A stretch of DNA of 64,000 bases from Nitrospirales bacterium (GTDB lineage Bacteria > Nitrospirota > Nitrospiria > Nitrospirales > UBA8639), in NCBI GenBank assembly GCA_021603905.1, contig BQIU01000007.1:1-64000 (forward strand), given 5' to 3'. The notes under the pieces were generated by a model that made no database searches, was not told where the DNA came from, and saw nothing but the letters and a program-made list of their open reading frames with translations. Both the position numbers and the translations under genes were made by a program. Of this stretch, positions 8,639 to 16,562 are shown in pieces. The stretch's first letter is position 1. Each line of letters starts with the position of its first letter.

Positions 8639-8959
8639 ATGACTATTCCCAGTCTGGATCCGACTGGTGAGCTGGGTCGCTTGTTTACCGCAATCCAGCC
8701 TAAAGCGGTTGCCCCCAATGATCAACGTCAGTCGAACCACGTGTCAGGAGGCCGCACGTATGATGATGTGGCCCTATCGACCTTTGCTCAAGAAGTTCGA
8801 GATCTCACAAAGCAGGGAGTGCAAGAGCCCGATATTCGTCCTGACCGAGTGCAGGCTTTGCGGGAAGCTATTGAAAGCCATCAGTCACTGGCCAGTTCTG
8901 AGCAGGTTGCTGATGCGTTGTCGCGTGACACGATACTCAATGCGCTGGCTGTTTCCTAA
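8639..8959 (+). CDS. flgM: Anti-sigma-28 factor FlgM
   Basis: FlgM binds and holds sigma-28 (FliA) inactive until it is exported through the completed hook-basal body. The 106-residue protein has a disordered, polar N-terminal half and a C-terminal sigma-binding half with the family pattern IRPDRVQALREAIESH followed by SEQVADALSRDTILNAL. It has a strong AAGGAGG ribosome-binding site 10 bases before ATG 8639. The position between flgJ and flgN/flgK is classical. Confidence 0.88.
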   Translation: MTIPSLDPTGELGRLFTAIQPKAVAPNDQRQSNHVSGGRTYDDVALSTFAQEVRDLTKQGVQEPDIRPDRVQALREAIESHQSLASSEQVADALSRDTILNALAVS

Positions 8960-8985
8960 CTCTTCGGAACTGAAAGGTGTGTCTA

Positions 8986-9477
8986 ATGGCATCAACAAGT
9001 GGCTGGGAGCGGCTTCGTCTCCTTTTTCAAGATGAGTGTCTCGCCTACGAGCATTTAACGGAATTGCTTCATGAAGAACGGTCAGTTCTCTGTCAGTCTG
9101 ACTATTTAGCGCTACTCGATGTCTCTCGCCGGAAAGAAGTGGTCTTGATTCGCATCCGATCCATAGAAGAGGAACGTGTGGCATGTGTGAAGAAACTACA
9201 ACAGACTACGGCCTTTGAAGAACCGCTGGCATGGGTGGCTCAGTCGACCTCGCCTGAGGCTGCACCTGCGCAACAGGCGTTGAAACAACTTGTCGCCGTT
9301 GGTCAACAGGTCAAGGCCCTCAGTGAACAGAACACGGGATTAATCAGTCGAGGACTTCAAATTGTGCGTGATGCGATGCATGTTGTGCATGAAGGGTTAG
9401 GCGTAAAACCGTTGTATGGGGAATCTGGGTGTTTAATGTTTTCCTCAGCGACCACTTCGCTGAATGTGGAAGGATAG
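8986..9477 (+). CDS. flgN: Flagellar export chaperone FlgN-like
   Basis: FlgN is a small helical chaperone for the hook-associated proteins FlgK and FlgL. The 163-residue product is predicted to be mostly alpha-helical and charged; sequence identity to FlgN is low, as is usual, so the assignment leans on size, helical character and position between flgM and flgK. I chose ATG 8986 (AAAGG about 8 bases upstream) over the in-frame GTG at 8977. The stop lies 6 bases before the flgK start. Confidence 0.75.
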   Translation: MASTSGWERLRLLFQDECLAYEHLTELLHEERSVLCQSDYLALLDVSRRKEVVLIRIRSIEEERVACVKKLQQTTAFEEPLAWVAQSTSPEAAPAQQALKQLVAVGQQVKALSEQNTGLISRGLQIVRDAMHVVHEGLGVKPLYGESGCLMFSSATTSLNVEG

Positions 9478-9483
9478 GGACGA

Positions 9484-11142
9484 ATGGCTGGGATTGGACA
9501 ACTGTTTGAGATCGGAAGAACCGGAATCCGTGCGCATCAACAGGGTTTGGCCACGGTGTCTCACAATATCAGTAACATCGAGACCAAAGGTTATTCCCGT
9601 CAGGAAGTCGTCCTTGAAGCCGCATCACCCGCGAATGGTCAAGAAGCGTCTGGTGTACGAGTCAACGATATTCGACGAAATGTTGATGTATTTCTCGAGC
9701 GACAAATCACGAAGTTGAAGGAAGATGTGGGACGACTTGATGCACGACACAACTATCTGCTTCAAGCCGATGGGGTATTTACTGAGGGTGACAGTAATGG
9801 AGTCGGACATGGTTTGACTGATTTTTTCAATGCCGTACGAGATGTGGGCACGAACCCTGAAGGGGCCGTTCAACGAACGGTGCTGCTGGGAAAAGCCGAT
9901 TCGTTGACTGATGAAGTGAATCGGGCTGCAGGGACGCTCGATCAAATTCGTCGGGATGCTGATGGAGAGATTGCTCGACATTTGACGACGGTCAACGGAT
10001 TAGCCTCGCAAATTGCGACATTGAACGATTCGATTTATCACGCGGAAGCCAGCGGCGGGGCCGCTCACGATCTCCGTGATCAACGTCAAGTACGTGTCAA
10101 TGAAATGGCCGAACTTGTTGAGGTGTCGGAAGTGGAAATGCGAGATGGGTTAGCGATCATGGTTGGTGGTCATCTCTTAGTCAGTGGAAATCACGCCAAT
10201 ACCCTTGTCCAAACTCCAGATGCTGATAATGCGCCGTTTAATGATATTTCCATCGTTCGGAGTGATGAGACAACTTTGGCCATCACCTCGAGAATCAATG
10301 GCGGACGGGTTAATGGTCTTGTGACGCTTCGTGATACGGATATCGTTAATTTCGAGGATCGCTTAGATCGTTCCGTTGCCGTGTTGGTGAACGAATTTAA
10401 TCAGCAGCACGAGGCGGGCTATGATCTCGATGGTGACACTGGGAACCTATTCTTTTCGGCACTCAGTCCTGAAGCTCCTGTGGCGAATGACCTGAATACC
10501 GGCGGAGCGGCAGGAACCTCGGTGGCGGTCTCCACCGCGAGCTCTTTGACATTTAGTAATTATGAAATTGCCTTTACCAATGCCACGACTTTTAATGTGC
10601 GTGATACGACAAACGGAACTACCGTCCTCAGTGGTCAACCCTATACGTCCGCCAATAACATTGTGTTTGACGGTCTGACGGTGGTGATTACCAATGACAC
10701 TGGAGCCCCTGCTGCCGATGATGTGTTTACGGTGAGTGCGCATAAAGGGGCGGCTGCCAATCTAGCTGTGGCTATTACCAATACCGATGACATTTCTGCA
10801 TCTTCCACGGCGGCAGGGGTGCCTGGAAACAATTTGAATGCTTTGGCGCTCGTGGATATTCATACGGCAAGACAAAACACATTAGGTAGTACAACGCTCA
10901 ATGATTATCATGCGATTACTGCAGGTAATGTTGGTAGTACAACACGCGAAGTCAGTTTTTCCCTGACGGCGAAAGAAGCTGAAACGGAACAAGTCGAGAC
11001 ATTTCGTGAGGGGGTGTCAGGGGTGTCCTTGGATGAAGAATTGACCCATCTCTTGAGTTTTCAACGAGCGTTCGAGGCATCGGCGCGTCTGATTAATGTT
11101 GCGGATGAATTGCTGCAAACGGTGTTGGCGTTAGGCCGATAA
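9484..11142 (+). CDS. flgK: Flagellar hook-associated protein 1 FlgK
   Basis: FlgK is the first hook-filament junction protein. The 552-residue protein has the N-terminal FlgK pattern (AGIGQLFEIGRTGIRAHQQG, then VSHNISNIETKGYSRQEV) and the C-terminal hook-junction helix (GVSLDEELTHLLSFQRAFEASARL). The central region (about 350-430) holds a beta-rich module containing FDGLTVVIT and DDVFTV that resembles one in FlgL downstream. Length is within the family range. It follows flgN after 6 bases. Confidence 0.94.
   Translation: MAGIGQLFEIGRTGIRAHQQGLATVSHNISNIETKGYSRQEVVLEAASPANGQEASGVRVNDIRRNVDVFLERQITKLKEDVGRLDARHNYLLQADGVFTEGDSNGVGHGLTDFFNAVRDVGTNPEGAVQRTVLLGKADSLTDEVNRAAGTLDQIRRDADGEIARHLTTVNGLASQIATLNDSIYHAEASGGAAHDLRDQRQVRVNEMAELVEVSEVEMRDGLAIMVGGHLLVSGNHANTLVQTPDADNAPFNDISIVRSDETTLAITSRINGGRVNGLVTLRDTDIVNFEDRLDRSVAVLVNEFNQQHEAGYDLDGDTGNLFFSALSPEAPVANDLNTGGAAGTSVAVSTASSLTFSNYEIAFTNATTFNVRDTTNGTTVLSGQPYTSANNIVFDGLTVVITNDTGAPAADDVFTVSAHKGAAANLAVAITNTDDISASSTAAGVPGNNLNALALVDIHTARQNTLGSTTLNDYHAITAGNVGSTTREVSFSLTAKEAETEQVETFREGVSGVSLDEELTHLLSFQRAFEASARLINVADELLQTVLALGR
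11116..11142 (+). promoter_or_regulatory. Sigma-28 promoter of flgL, inside the end of flgK
   Basis: CAAA (11116-11119), 15 bases, then GCCGATAA (11135-11142) match the FliA consensus at 11 of 12 positions. The -10 element ends exactly at the flgK stop codon, and flgL starts 60 bases downstream. This would allow flgL and the genes behind it to be made late, independent of the flgK transcript. Confidence 0.65.
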
Positions 11143-11201
11143 GTCCTATTGATGTTTCATGAAGATGAATCGTTAATTGAAATTCTGTTGGAGTGTATGC
11201 C

Positions 11202-12329
11202 ATGCGAGTCACAGATCGGCAACAGACACAGGCATTATTGACGGCTGTGCAGAATGTACGGCAGGGTATTTTTGACCGGCAAGAACAAATATCTTCCGGG
11301 AAACGAGTGAATCGGCCTTCTGACGATCCGGCGGCGACTGAGCGAATTAGTCAGTTCAAAAATACTCTACAGACAACGGACCGGCGACTGTTTTCCGTCA
11401 ATGAAGGCATTGGACGTCTTTCGATTTCCGAAAGCACGTTTGTGACGGCGGGCAATGCGATCCAGCGAGGCCGGGAGCTCGCTATTCAAGCACGAAATGA
11501 TACCAACTCCGATGTGGAGCGGGCCAATATCGGAAAAGAAGTCAACCAATTGTTTCAATCGCTTTCTGGCCTGGCGAACACCCAAGTAAATGGTCGTTCC
11601 ATTTTTGCTGGTCATGAAACGCAGGTCGATCCCTATATCCTGGGCTCGGTCACTACGTCATTGGGTGCGAATAATGCTGGCAGTGGAACCGTGTCGGGTG
11701 TTGTGTCAACGGCAGCGGCGCTTGAACCTCATCTGTATGAAATTCAATATAATGGGACGAACTTTGATGTGTTGAATCTGACAACCGGAGAGACTGAAGT
11801 TTCTGGAGCAGGGAGTCCGCTGGCTTTTGACGGGTTAACCGTGACCTTAGGGGGCGCACCATCAGCAGGTGATGTCTTTTATGCCAGGTCAGGGTATACC
11901 TATCAAGGAGATTCGAACGATGTCGCCGTCGAAATTGGAGACGGCAAAACTGTGAGTTCCAATGTGGCCGGTGATCGAGTTTTTTCCGGACCAACCGTGG
12001 ATCTTTTTACCGTCTTTCAGGATTTTCATCAAGCCTTAGCGACCAATGATGTCGATGGAATTGAAACGGCTATTGCTACTCTTGATACGGCTTTATCTCA
12101 AGTGAACAACGCTCGGGCTGATGTGGGGGCACGAGTGAATCGATTAGATACGGTGAAGGAAAGTTTGAGTCTCGTTCATCTCACGATTGATTCACTTCGA
12201 TCCGATTATGAAGATGCGGATTTTGCCAAGGTCGCGACAGAACTTTCCTCATTTCAAGTGAACCTTCAAGCTTCGTTGTCTGTACTCACTCGTCAATTTG
12301 AAACCAGTCTTCTTAACTTCCTTCGTTAA
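11202..12329 (+). CDS. flgL: Flagellar hook-associated protein 3 FlgL
   Basis: FlgL is the second junction protein and the adaptor to flagellin. The start is ATG 11202 with GTTGGAG about 8 bases upstream, rather than GTG 11193. The 375-residue product has the flagellin-like N-terminus (MRVTDRQQTQALL, then QISSGKRVNRPSDDPAATERI) and a C-terminal helix pairing region (VNRLDTVKESLSL, then LSSFQVNLQASLSVLTRQ). A central module (about 180-235, with FDGLTVTL and AGDVFYARSG) is shared with FlgK. Confidence 0.93.
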   Translation: MRVTDRQQTQALLTAVQNVRQGIFDRQEQISSGKRVNRPSDDPAATERISQFKNTLQTTDRRLFSVNEGIGRLSISESTFVTAGNAIQRGRELAIQARNDTNSDVERANIGKEVNQLFQSLSGLANTQVNGRSIFAGHETQVDPYILGSVTTSLGANNAGSGTVSGVVSTAAALEPHLYEIQYNGTNFDVLNLTTGETEVSGAGSPLAFDGLTVTLGGAPSAGDVFYARSGYTYQGDSNDVAVEIGDGKTVSSNVAGDRVFSGPTVDLFTVFQDFHQALATNDVDGIETAIATLDTALSQVNNARADVGARVNRLDTVKESLSLVHLTIDSLRSDYEDADFAKVATELSSFQVNLQASLSVLTRQFETSLLNFLR

Positions 12330-12363
12330 GCGATTGTATCTCGAGATCTCTGTTTTCGCTCCT

Positions 12364-12390
12364 TTAGATTCCGGTCTTCTTCTCCGATAA
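12364..12390 (+). promoter_or_regulatory. Probable sigma-28 promoter of the response-regulator pair
   Basis: TCCGATAA (12383-12390) matches the -10 element at 7 of 8 positions; at 15 bases upstream the -35 is TTAG, only a partial match to TAAA. It lies in the 231-base gap after flgL and would give a leader of about 165 bases for the diguanylate cyclase gene. Confidence 0.42.
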
Positions 12391-12402
12391 GTCCAATACA
12401 GA

Positions 12403-12418
12403 CATTAATTGATTAATG
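12403..12418. promoter_or_regulatory. Perfect palindrome CATTAATTGATTAATG, candidate operator
   Basis: CATTAAT and ATTAATG are perfect 7-base arms around TG. The palindrome begins about 12 bases after the -10 element of the sigma-28-like promoter at 12364-12390, so a bound protein would block transcription of the diguanylate cyclase gene. The regulator is unknown. Confidence 0.4.
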
Positions 12419-12560
12419 CATGAGTGATACAGTGAAACCATTCCCGAAGTGTATCGTGAGGTGCTATGTCTCACTGACAGCGCATTGGGACGTGGATTTC
12501 TATCTTTCCTTCTGCTGTCTTTCTGAAACTTGATACGTCATTCTCAAAGGAAAAGGTTGT

Positions 12561-13520
12561 ATGCGAGTCTTAGTGGCTGATGATGATCCTCTGACATTGC
12601 ACATGGTGGTTTATCGTATGCAACAGTGGGGACATGAAGTCGTCACGTGTAGCGATGGTGAAGAGGCCTGGAAAATTTTGCAGTCTGATGATCTCCCACA
12701 GGTGGCCATACTTGATTGGATGATGCCTGGGCTTGATGGTGTGCAGGTGTGCCAGAAAGTTCGAGCTCGCTCAGGCGATCCATACGTGTACGTAATTTTA
12801 TTAACGGGGAGAGATGAAACCCAAGATCTGATTGCCGGGCTTGAAGCTGGGGCAGATGATTATTTGTGTAAGCCGTTTCATTTGGGCGAATTGGAAGCAC
12901 GGCTTCGTTCGGGAAAGCGGATCGTGGATTTACAAGCCCAGCTCATTTCGGCTCGCGAAACACTGCGAGTCCAAGCCATGCAAGATCCCTTGACCAAGTC
13001 ATTAAACCATGGTGCCATTATGGATTATCTTCATCGGGAATTGGCACGTGCTCAACGAGATAGCCTTCCATTAAGTTTGATTATGGTCGACCTTGATGAA
13101 TTTAAACAGGTGAATGACACTTATGGTCATTTAGCTGGCGATTATGTGTTGGTCGAGACGACCAGACGGTTTCATGAGTGTCTTCGCCCTTATGATGCGA
13201 TTGGACGATATGGGGGAGAAGAGTTTCTTATTGTCCTGCCCGGGAGTGACGCGTCGACCGCGATGAAGCAGGCGGAGCGGATACAAGCCTCTCTCCTGGA
13301 CGAGCCAATTAGGGTTTCCGATTCTGCCATTGCCATTACGGTGAGTCAGGGGGTCACCACATGGGAGCCGCCATTTTCTGATGACGTCCGGTCGCTCATA
13401 AACGCAGCGGACAATGCCTTATATTTAGTAAAGAGTAGTGGACGGAATGGGATCGAATTCATTGAGTACGATCAGGTGAGCCAGCCTGAGAATATGATTG
13501 TTCCAAGGCATGATTCATAA
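12561..13520 (+). CDS. Response regulator with diguanylate cyclase (REC-GGDEF)
   Basis: This 319-residue protein should make cyclic di-GMP under phosphorelay control. The receiver domain (1-125) has acidic residues Asp7-Asp9, phospho-acceptor Asp52 (ILDWMMPGLDG) and the conserved Lys in CKPF. A short coiled linker (about 125-150) leads to a GGDEF domain (about 150-305) with active motif GGEEF at 218-222. An allosteric inhibition site RPYD lies at 209-212, five residues upstream, so product feedback is expected. Its place between flgL and fliW suggests a role in the switch between motility and attachment. The ATG has GGAAAAGG upstream. Confidence 0.9.
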   Translation: MRVLVADDDPLTLHMVVYRMQQWGHEVVTCSDGEEAWKILQSDDLPQVAILDWMMPGLDGVQVCQKVRARSGDPYVYVILLTGRDETQDLIAGLEAGADDYLCKPFHLGELEARLRSGKRIVDLQAQLISARETLRVQAMQDPLTKSLNHGAIMDYLHRELARAQRDSLPLSLIMVDLDEFKQVNDTYGHLAGDYVLVETTRRFHECLRPYDAIGRYGGEEFLIVLPGSDASTAMKQAERIQASLLDEPIRVSDSAIAITVSQGVTTWEPPFSDDVRSLINAADNALYLVKSSGRNGIEFIEYDQVSQPENMIVPRHDS

Positions 13521-13912
13521 TGGTGAACATACTGGTTATTCATCAGGATCCTCTGCAGTTGTCTCTTCTCAGTATGCTTTTGGAATCGCCAGATGAGGAA
13601 ATTATCAGCTGTGGTTGTCTGGAGGATGCCTTGAATGTCTGTGACGTTCGAGCCGATATTGACGGAGTTGTCATCGATCTACAGACGCTCAAGGGGCATT
13701 CGTGGCCGTTTCCCCAAGAACGTCAATGGTCACCATATCAAACAATGACGACGTTGGCCATTTCTTCTCACTATCCCGAATCTGAAGCCGAACGCATTTG
13801 TGAGGAGTTTCATGTTGGTGGGTATCTGGCGTTGCCCGTGAAACCTCAACGGTTTCGTCAATGTGTACGTGTCATGTTACAGCAAAAAAGTGCCTCAGCT
13901 ATGGTTTATTGA
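13520..13912 (+). CDS. Stand-alone receiver-domain protein, partly degenerate
   Basis: The 130-residue protein is a single receiver-like fold. The N-terminal acidic pair is reduced to Gln-Asp (ILVIHQDP), but a candidate phospho-acceptor Asp (GVVIDLQT), a Ser at the Thr/Ser position (LAISSH) and the conserved Lys (LPVKPQ) are present. Its ATG overlaps the stop of the preceding REC-GGDEF gene by one base (TAATG), so the two are translationally coupled and probably act together. No output domain is present. Whether it is phosphorylated is uncertain. Confidence 0.75.
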   Translation: MVNILVIHQDPLQLSLLSMLLESPDEEIISCGCLEDALNVCDVRADIDGVVIDLQTLKGHSWPFPQERQWSPYQTMTTLAISSHYPESEAERICEEFHVGGYLALPVKPQRFRQCVRVMLQQKSASAMVY

Positions 13913-13928
13913 TCCTTAATGTTGCTCC

Positions 13929-13944
13929 AGCAATAAGAATTGCT
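13929..13944. repeat. Short hairpin after the receiver gene
   Basis: AGCAAT and ATTGCT form a perfect 6-base stem around AAGA. An overlapping TTGCT at 13922-13926 could pair with the same left arm. There is no T-run, so it is not a classical terminator, but it lies between the receiver gene and the fliW promoter and may mark the end of that transcript. Confidence 0.3.
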
Positions 13945-13978
13945 CTACATTAGAGGGCGCGTAGGGAGAATAACCATT

Positions 13979-14005
13979 TAACTTCTTTGACATAACAACC
14001 GATAA
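13979..14005 (+). promoter_or_regulatory. Sigma-28 promoter of fliW-csrA
   Basis: TAAC (13979-13982), 15 bases, then ACCGATAA (13998-14005) match the FliA consensus at 10 of 12 positions with exact spacing. The predicted start, near 14012, gives a leader of about 80 bases for fliW. Late-class expression of fliW is sensible because FliW titrates CsrA when flagellin levels fall. Confidence 0.68.
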
Positions 14006-14092
14006 ATTGTAGATAAAGCCGCGATATGTATGGGAAGAAAGAATTCAAACTCATCTTGTCCATACATGATATCATGTCAATAGAGGAATATT

Positions 14093-14572
14093 ATGAAGGT
14101 GGTAACCAGTCGTTTTGGCGAAGTTGAGGTAACGCAAGAGTCTATAGTGACGTTCCCTTCTGGGCTGGTGGGATTACCCAATCATTCCCGCTACGTGGTG
14201 TTTGACGTTGAACAAGACTCAGAGTACCAATGGCTTCAATCACTCGATGATGAGACCTTAGCCGTTGTGATGTTGCCAGCGGATGTCTTAGAGCCTAACT
14301 TTGCTCAGCATATTACAGCAGAAAGTGTGATGGATTTGGATCTGAAGGGTGATGATCAAATTTCTATTTCAGTGATTGTCACAATTCCTCCAGGAAGACC
14401 GGACCAAGCAACTGCCAATTTTCGTGCGCCCATTGTGGTAAATCTCAGTACCAGAATTGGAAAGCAAATTATTCTGCATGAATCCATACCCTTGCACGTT
14501 CCGCTCTTACCGGATGGGCAAGAAGTGGAAGAGTCGGCCAGTGTTTGTGTCCAAGGGGCGATGAAGACTTGA
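14093..14572 (+). CDS. fliW: Flagellar assembly factor FliW
   Basis: FliW binds either flagellin or CsrA; when flagellin is exported, freed FliW inhibits CsrA and so relieves repression of flagellin translation. The 159-residue protein has the family opening (VTSRFGEVEVTQESIVTFPSG spread over residues 3-24, then GLVGLPNHSRYVVFD), the LQSLDDETLAVVMLP segment and the C-terminal APIVVNLSTRIGKQIIL stretch. An AGAGGA ribosome-binding site precedes ATG 14093. csrA follows 121 bases later. Confidence 0.94.
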   Translation: MKVVTSRFGEVEVTQESIVTFPSGLVGLPNHSRYVVFDVEQDSEYQWLQSLDDETLAVVMLPADVLEPNFAQHITAESVMDLDLKGDDQISISVIVTIPPGRPDQATANFRAPIVVNLSTRIGKQIILHESIPLHVPLLPDGQEVEESASVCVQGAMKT

Positions 14573-14643
14573 GTGAGAGTGTACTAAATATTGATCTGGA
14601 CGTGACGATAGTGTGTCTACAGTGTAATCGTGGTTTGAATTAT

Positions 14644-14687
14644 AAGGAAAAGAGATGTTCGGCTGAAACTTTGCAGCGTGCCATGGA
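14644..14687 (+). promoter_or_regulatory. Candidate CsrA autoregulatory sites in the csrA leader
   Basis: Two ANGGA motifs, the core of CsrA binding sites, lie 39 bases apart before csrA: AAGGA at 14644-14648 and ATGGA at 14683-14687. The second overlaps the GGAAGG ribosome-binding site. This is the usual architecture for CsrA autorepression. It is a short motif, so chance occurrence is possible. Confidence 0.38.
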
Positions 14688-14693
14688 AGGCTG

Positions 14694-14945
14694 ATGTTAA
14701 TACTCACAAGAAAAAAAGATGAAGCTATTCGGATAGGCGAAGATATTCGAATTGTGCTCGTGCAAGTGAAAGGTGGACAAGTTCGAATCGGTATTGAATG
14801 TCCTGCAGACACGAGAGTGCTGCGAGAAGAACTTTATGAAGCGGTTCGACAAGAAAACTTAAACGCGATTTCCGCTGATCCCGAACAAGCTCGAATCCTT
14901 CCTAAGCAAACCAAATTTTCTCAACGAAAATTACCTCCAACTTGA
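14694..14945 (+). CDS. csrA: Carbon storage regulator / translational repressor CsrA
   Basis: CsrA is a homodimeric RNA-binding protein that represses translation, including that of flagellin. The 83-residue protein is slightly longer than average. It has the first strand MLILTRKKDEAIRIGEDI with conserved Leu4 and Arg6, the VKGGQVRIGIECP core and the RNA-contacting VLREELYEAV segment. A polar tail of about 20 residues follows. The GGAAGG ribosome-binding site is 3-4 bases before ATG 14694. Pairing with fliW is the standard partner switch. Confidence 0.95.
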   Translation: MLILTRKKDEAIRIGEDIRIVLVQVKGGQVRIGIECPADTRVLREELYEAVRQENLNAISADPEQARILPKQTKFSQRKLPPT

Positions 14946-15179
14946 ATCCGTTCCTCTGAGTGTTTTTCTCCTTGTTCTTGTTTCCAGCTTGTATGCCATA
15001 TTCCTTGTTTCGTGATGAACTTGTATGATGTCGAGTTTCTCCGACATTTCCTACCCTCCTGTATAGGCAGAAATTTCCTTCTCTATCAGTGATTTCACGC
15101 TTTCACCTTTTGTGCCGCTAAAACATTAGTCAAATATCCATGTCCTTAGTGGCATAGGTCTTGAATCGTTTTGAGCGGG
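14946..15179. other. Boundary between flagellar block and glycan island
   Basis: No gene is seen. The region contains one weak hairpin (ATGTCG at 15028-15033 with CGACAT at 15042-15047) without a clear T-run. It is the junction at which a flagellin gene might be expected but the glycan island begins instead. No direct repeats, tRNA or integrase are visible. Confidence 0.4.
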
Positions 15180-16433
15180 ATGATCCATAAAACCATTGAT
15201 GTCATTATTATTGGAGGTGGGGTACTGGGGTGTGCCATTGCACGTAGCTTGGCCGCACAACGTCGAACGGTTGTACTCCTGGAAAAAGAACCTGATGTTG
15301 GTCTTCACGCGAGCGGACGAAACAGTGGAATTGTTCATTCCGGATTTCATCAAGAGCCTGGATCGTTAGCTGCGCGTCTCTGTGTCGAAGGTCATCATGC
15401 CATTCGGAAATATGCTGAGTCACGACGGATTCCATATGCGCAAGTTGGTACGTACGTGGTGGCATCGGATGAGTCACAAGTTTCAGTGTTGGAAGGCTTA
15501 AAGGGAAGAGGTGATCGAAATGGCGTGCAAGATTTGCAACTCATTCCCGTGTCACACGCAAAAAAGAATGAAGCAAGTATTCATGGGCATACCGCATTGT
15601 ATTCTCCGACTGGTGCCATTATTGATTCACGAGGCTTGACGAAGGCTCTTGCGGATGATGCGACCAGGTCTGGTGCTCAGATCCAGTATTGGCAAGAGGT
15701 TGTCGATATTCAGGAACGTGAGGACGCGGTCCATGTTTTCACGCTTGATGGACAGTACACTTCAGAGATTGTCGTCAATTGTGCGGGTTTGCAGGCAAAT
15801 CGCCTCGCGCATGTGTTGGGAGTCGGTAACGAATATTTTATGATACCGTTACGCGGAATTTATTTTACTATTACGCGATCCGGCCCTCCGTTAACTCAGT
15901 CGATCATTTATCCCATTCAAGATTTCTCATCGCCTTTTTTGGGTGTGCATATCACGCCTACCGTTCATGGTTCTGTCCTCGTCGGGCCGAGTGCGGTTCC
16001 AGACTTTGAACAGGAATCCTATCAACGGAGACATCGTCGTTTCGGCGCTATGGCAAGATTAGCGAGTCGGCAAGCAGTCTGGAAATCGGTATTTCGAAAT
16101 CGTAAGCTGCTTCGCCTTGCTTGGAAACATGACAGCCATATCTTGACACAACAGTATTTCTGGAAAGAAGCCTGTAAGGTGGTGGAAGGGTTACATCTGG
16201 AAGACTTATCGCTTGGCAGCCGAGTCGGTATTACTCCACAGTTAATCCGATCAGACGGGGAGTTCGTTAACGATCTGGTGGTTGAATCAACTGCGCGGTC
16301 CATTCATGTCTTGAATATGGTGGAACCGGGAATGACCTGCGCCTTATCGTTTGCCAAATGGTTGACTGATCGTATGCAAGGAGCCGGTCAGGGAGCTAAG
16401 TTTAAGACCCCTTCGTTAGCGAGTGTTTCATAA
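15180..16433 (+). CDS. FAD-dependent oxidoreductase, L-2-hydroxyglutarate oxidase (LhgO)-like
   Basis: Members of this DAO-family branch oxidise L-2-hydroxyglutarate to 2-oxoglutarate with FAD, passing electrons to the membrane quinone pool. The N-terminus has the FAD dinucleotide motif (VIIIGGGVLGCAIA) followed by LLEKE. The LhgO signature HASGRNSGIVHSGF and PGSLAARLC follows, then IPLRGIYF, YPIQDFSSPFLGVH and VGPSAV. The C-terminus has GITPQLIRSDGEFVND. Start ATG 15180 is preferred to an in-frame TTG at 15171, though the ribosome-binding site is weak. Its place at the head of a glycan island is odd: it may be an unrelated housekeeping gene, or may act on a hydroxyacid made in the island. 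Confidence 0.8.
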   Translation: MIHKTIDVIIIGGGVLGCAIARSLAAQRRTVVLLEKEPDVGLHASGRNSGIVHSGFHQEPGSLAARLCVEGHHAIRKYAESRRIPYAQVGTYVVASDESQVSVLEGLKGRGDRNGVQDLQLIPVSHAKKNEASIHGHTALYSPTGAIIDSRGLTKALADDATRSGAQIQYWQEVVDIQEREDAVHVFTLDGQYTSEIVVNCAGLQANRLAHVLGVGNEYFMIPLRGIYFTITRSGPPLTQSIIYPIQDFSSPFLGVHITPTVHGSVLVGPSAVPDFEQESYQRRHRRFGAMARLASRQAVWKSVFRNRKLLRLAWKHDSHILTQQYFWKEACKVVEGLHLEDLSLGSRVGITPQLIRSDGEFVNDLVVESTARSIHVLNMVEPGMTCALSFAKWLTDRMQGAGQGAKFKTPSLASVS

Positions 16434-16489
16434 TGAACCCTCAGTGAAATCGCCACATCTGTTGGAATTTTATGCGTAGTCGAAGGGAC

Positions 16490-16518
16490 TTGTACATGTA
16501 TGATGTATCTCTTATAGA
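16490..16518 (+). promoter_or_regulatory. Weak sigma-70-like promoter before the first island methyltransferase
   Basis: TTGTAC (16490-16495), 17 bases, then TATAGA (16513-16518) give a loose housekeeping promoter about 45 bases before ATG 16563. The -35 matches only at its TTG. It is listed because the gap after the oxidase gene is 129 bases and a new transcript probably starts here. Confidence 0.28.
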
Positions 16519-16562
16519 AAATAATAGAACATGCAAGAGTAGACCGAGTTATTGAGGATCGA

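Noticed and set aside
12485-12501. Sigma-54-like sequence (TTGGGACG...TTTC) before the REC-GGDEF gene
   Set aside because: The -24 half is fair, but the essential GC of the -12 element is replaced by TC; the sigma-28 site upstream is the better candidate.
14659-14675. Sigma-54-like sequence (TCGGC...TTTGCA) just before csrA
   Set aside because: The GG-N10-GC spacing is right, but the -24 element is poor and the predicted start would fall inside the csrA ribosome-binding site.
15028-15047. Rho-independent terminator after csrA
   Set aside because: The stem is only 6 base pairs with an 8-base loop, and no T-run follows.
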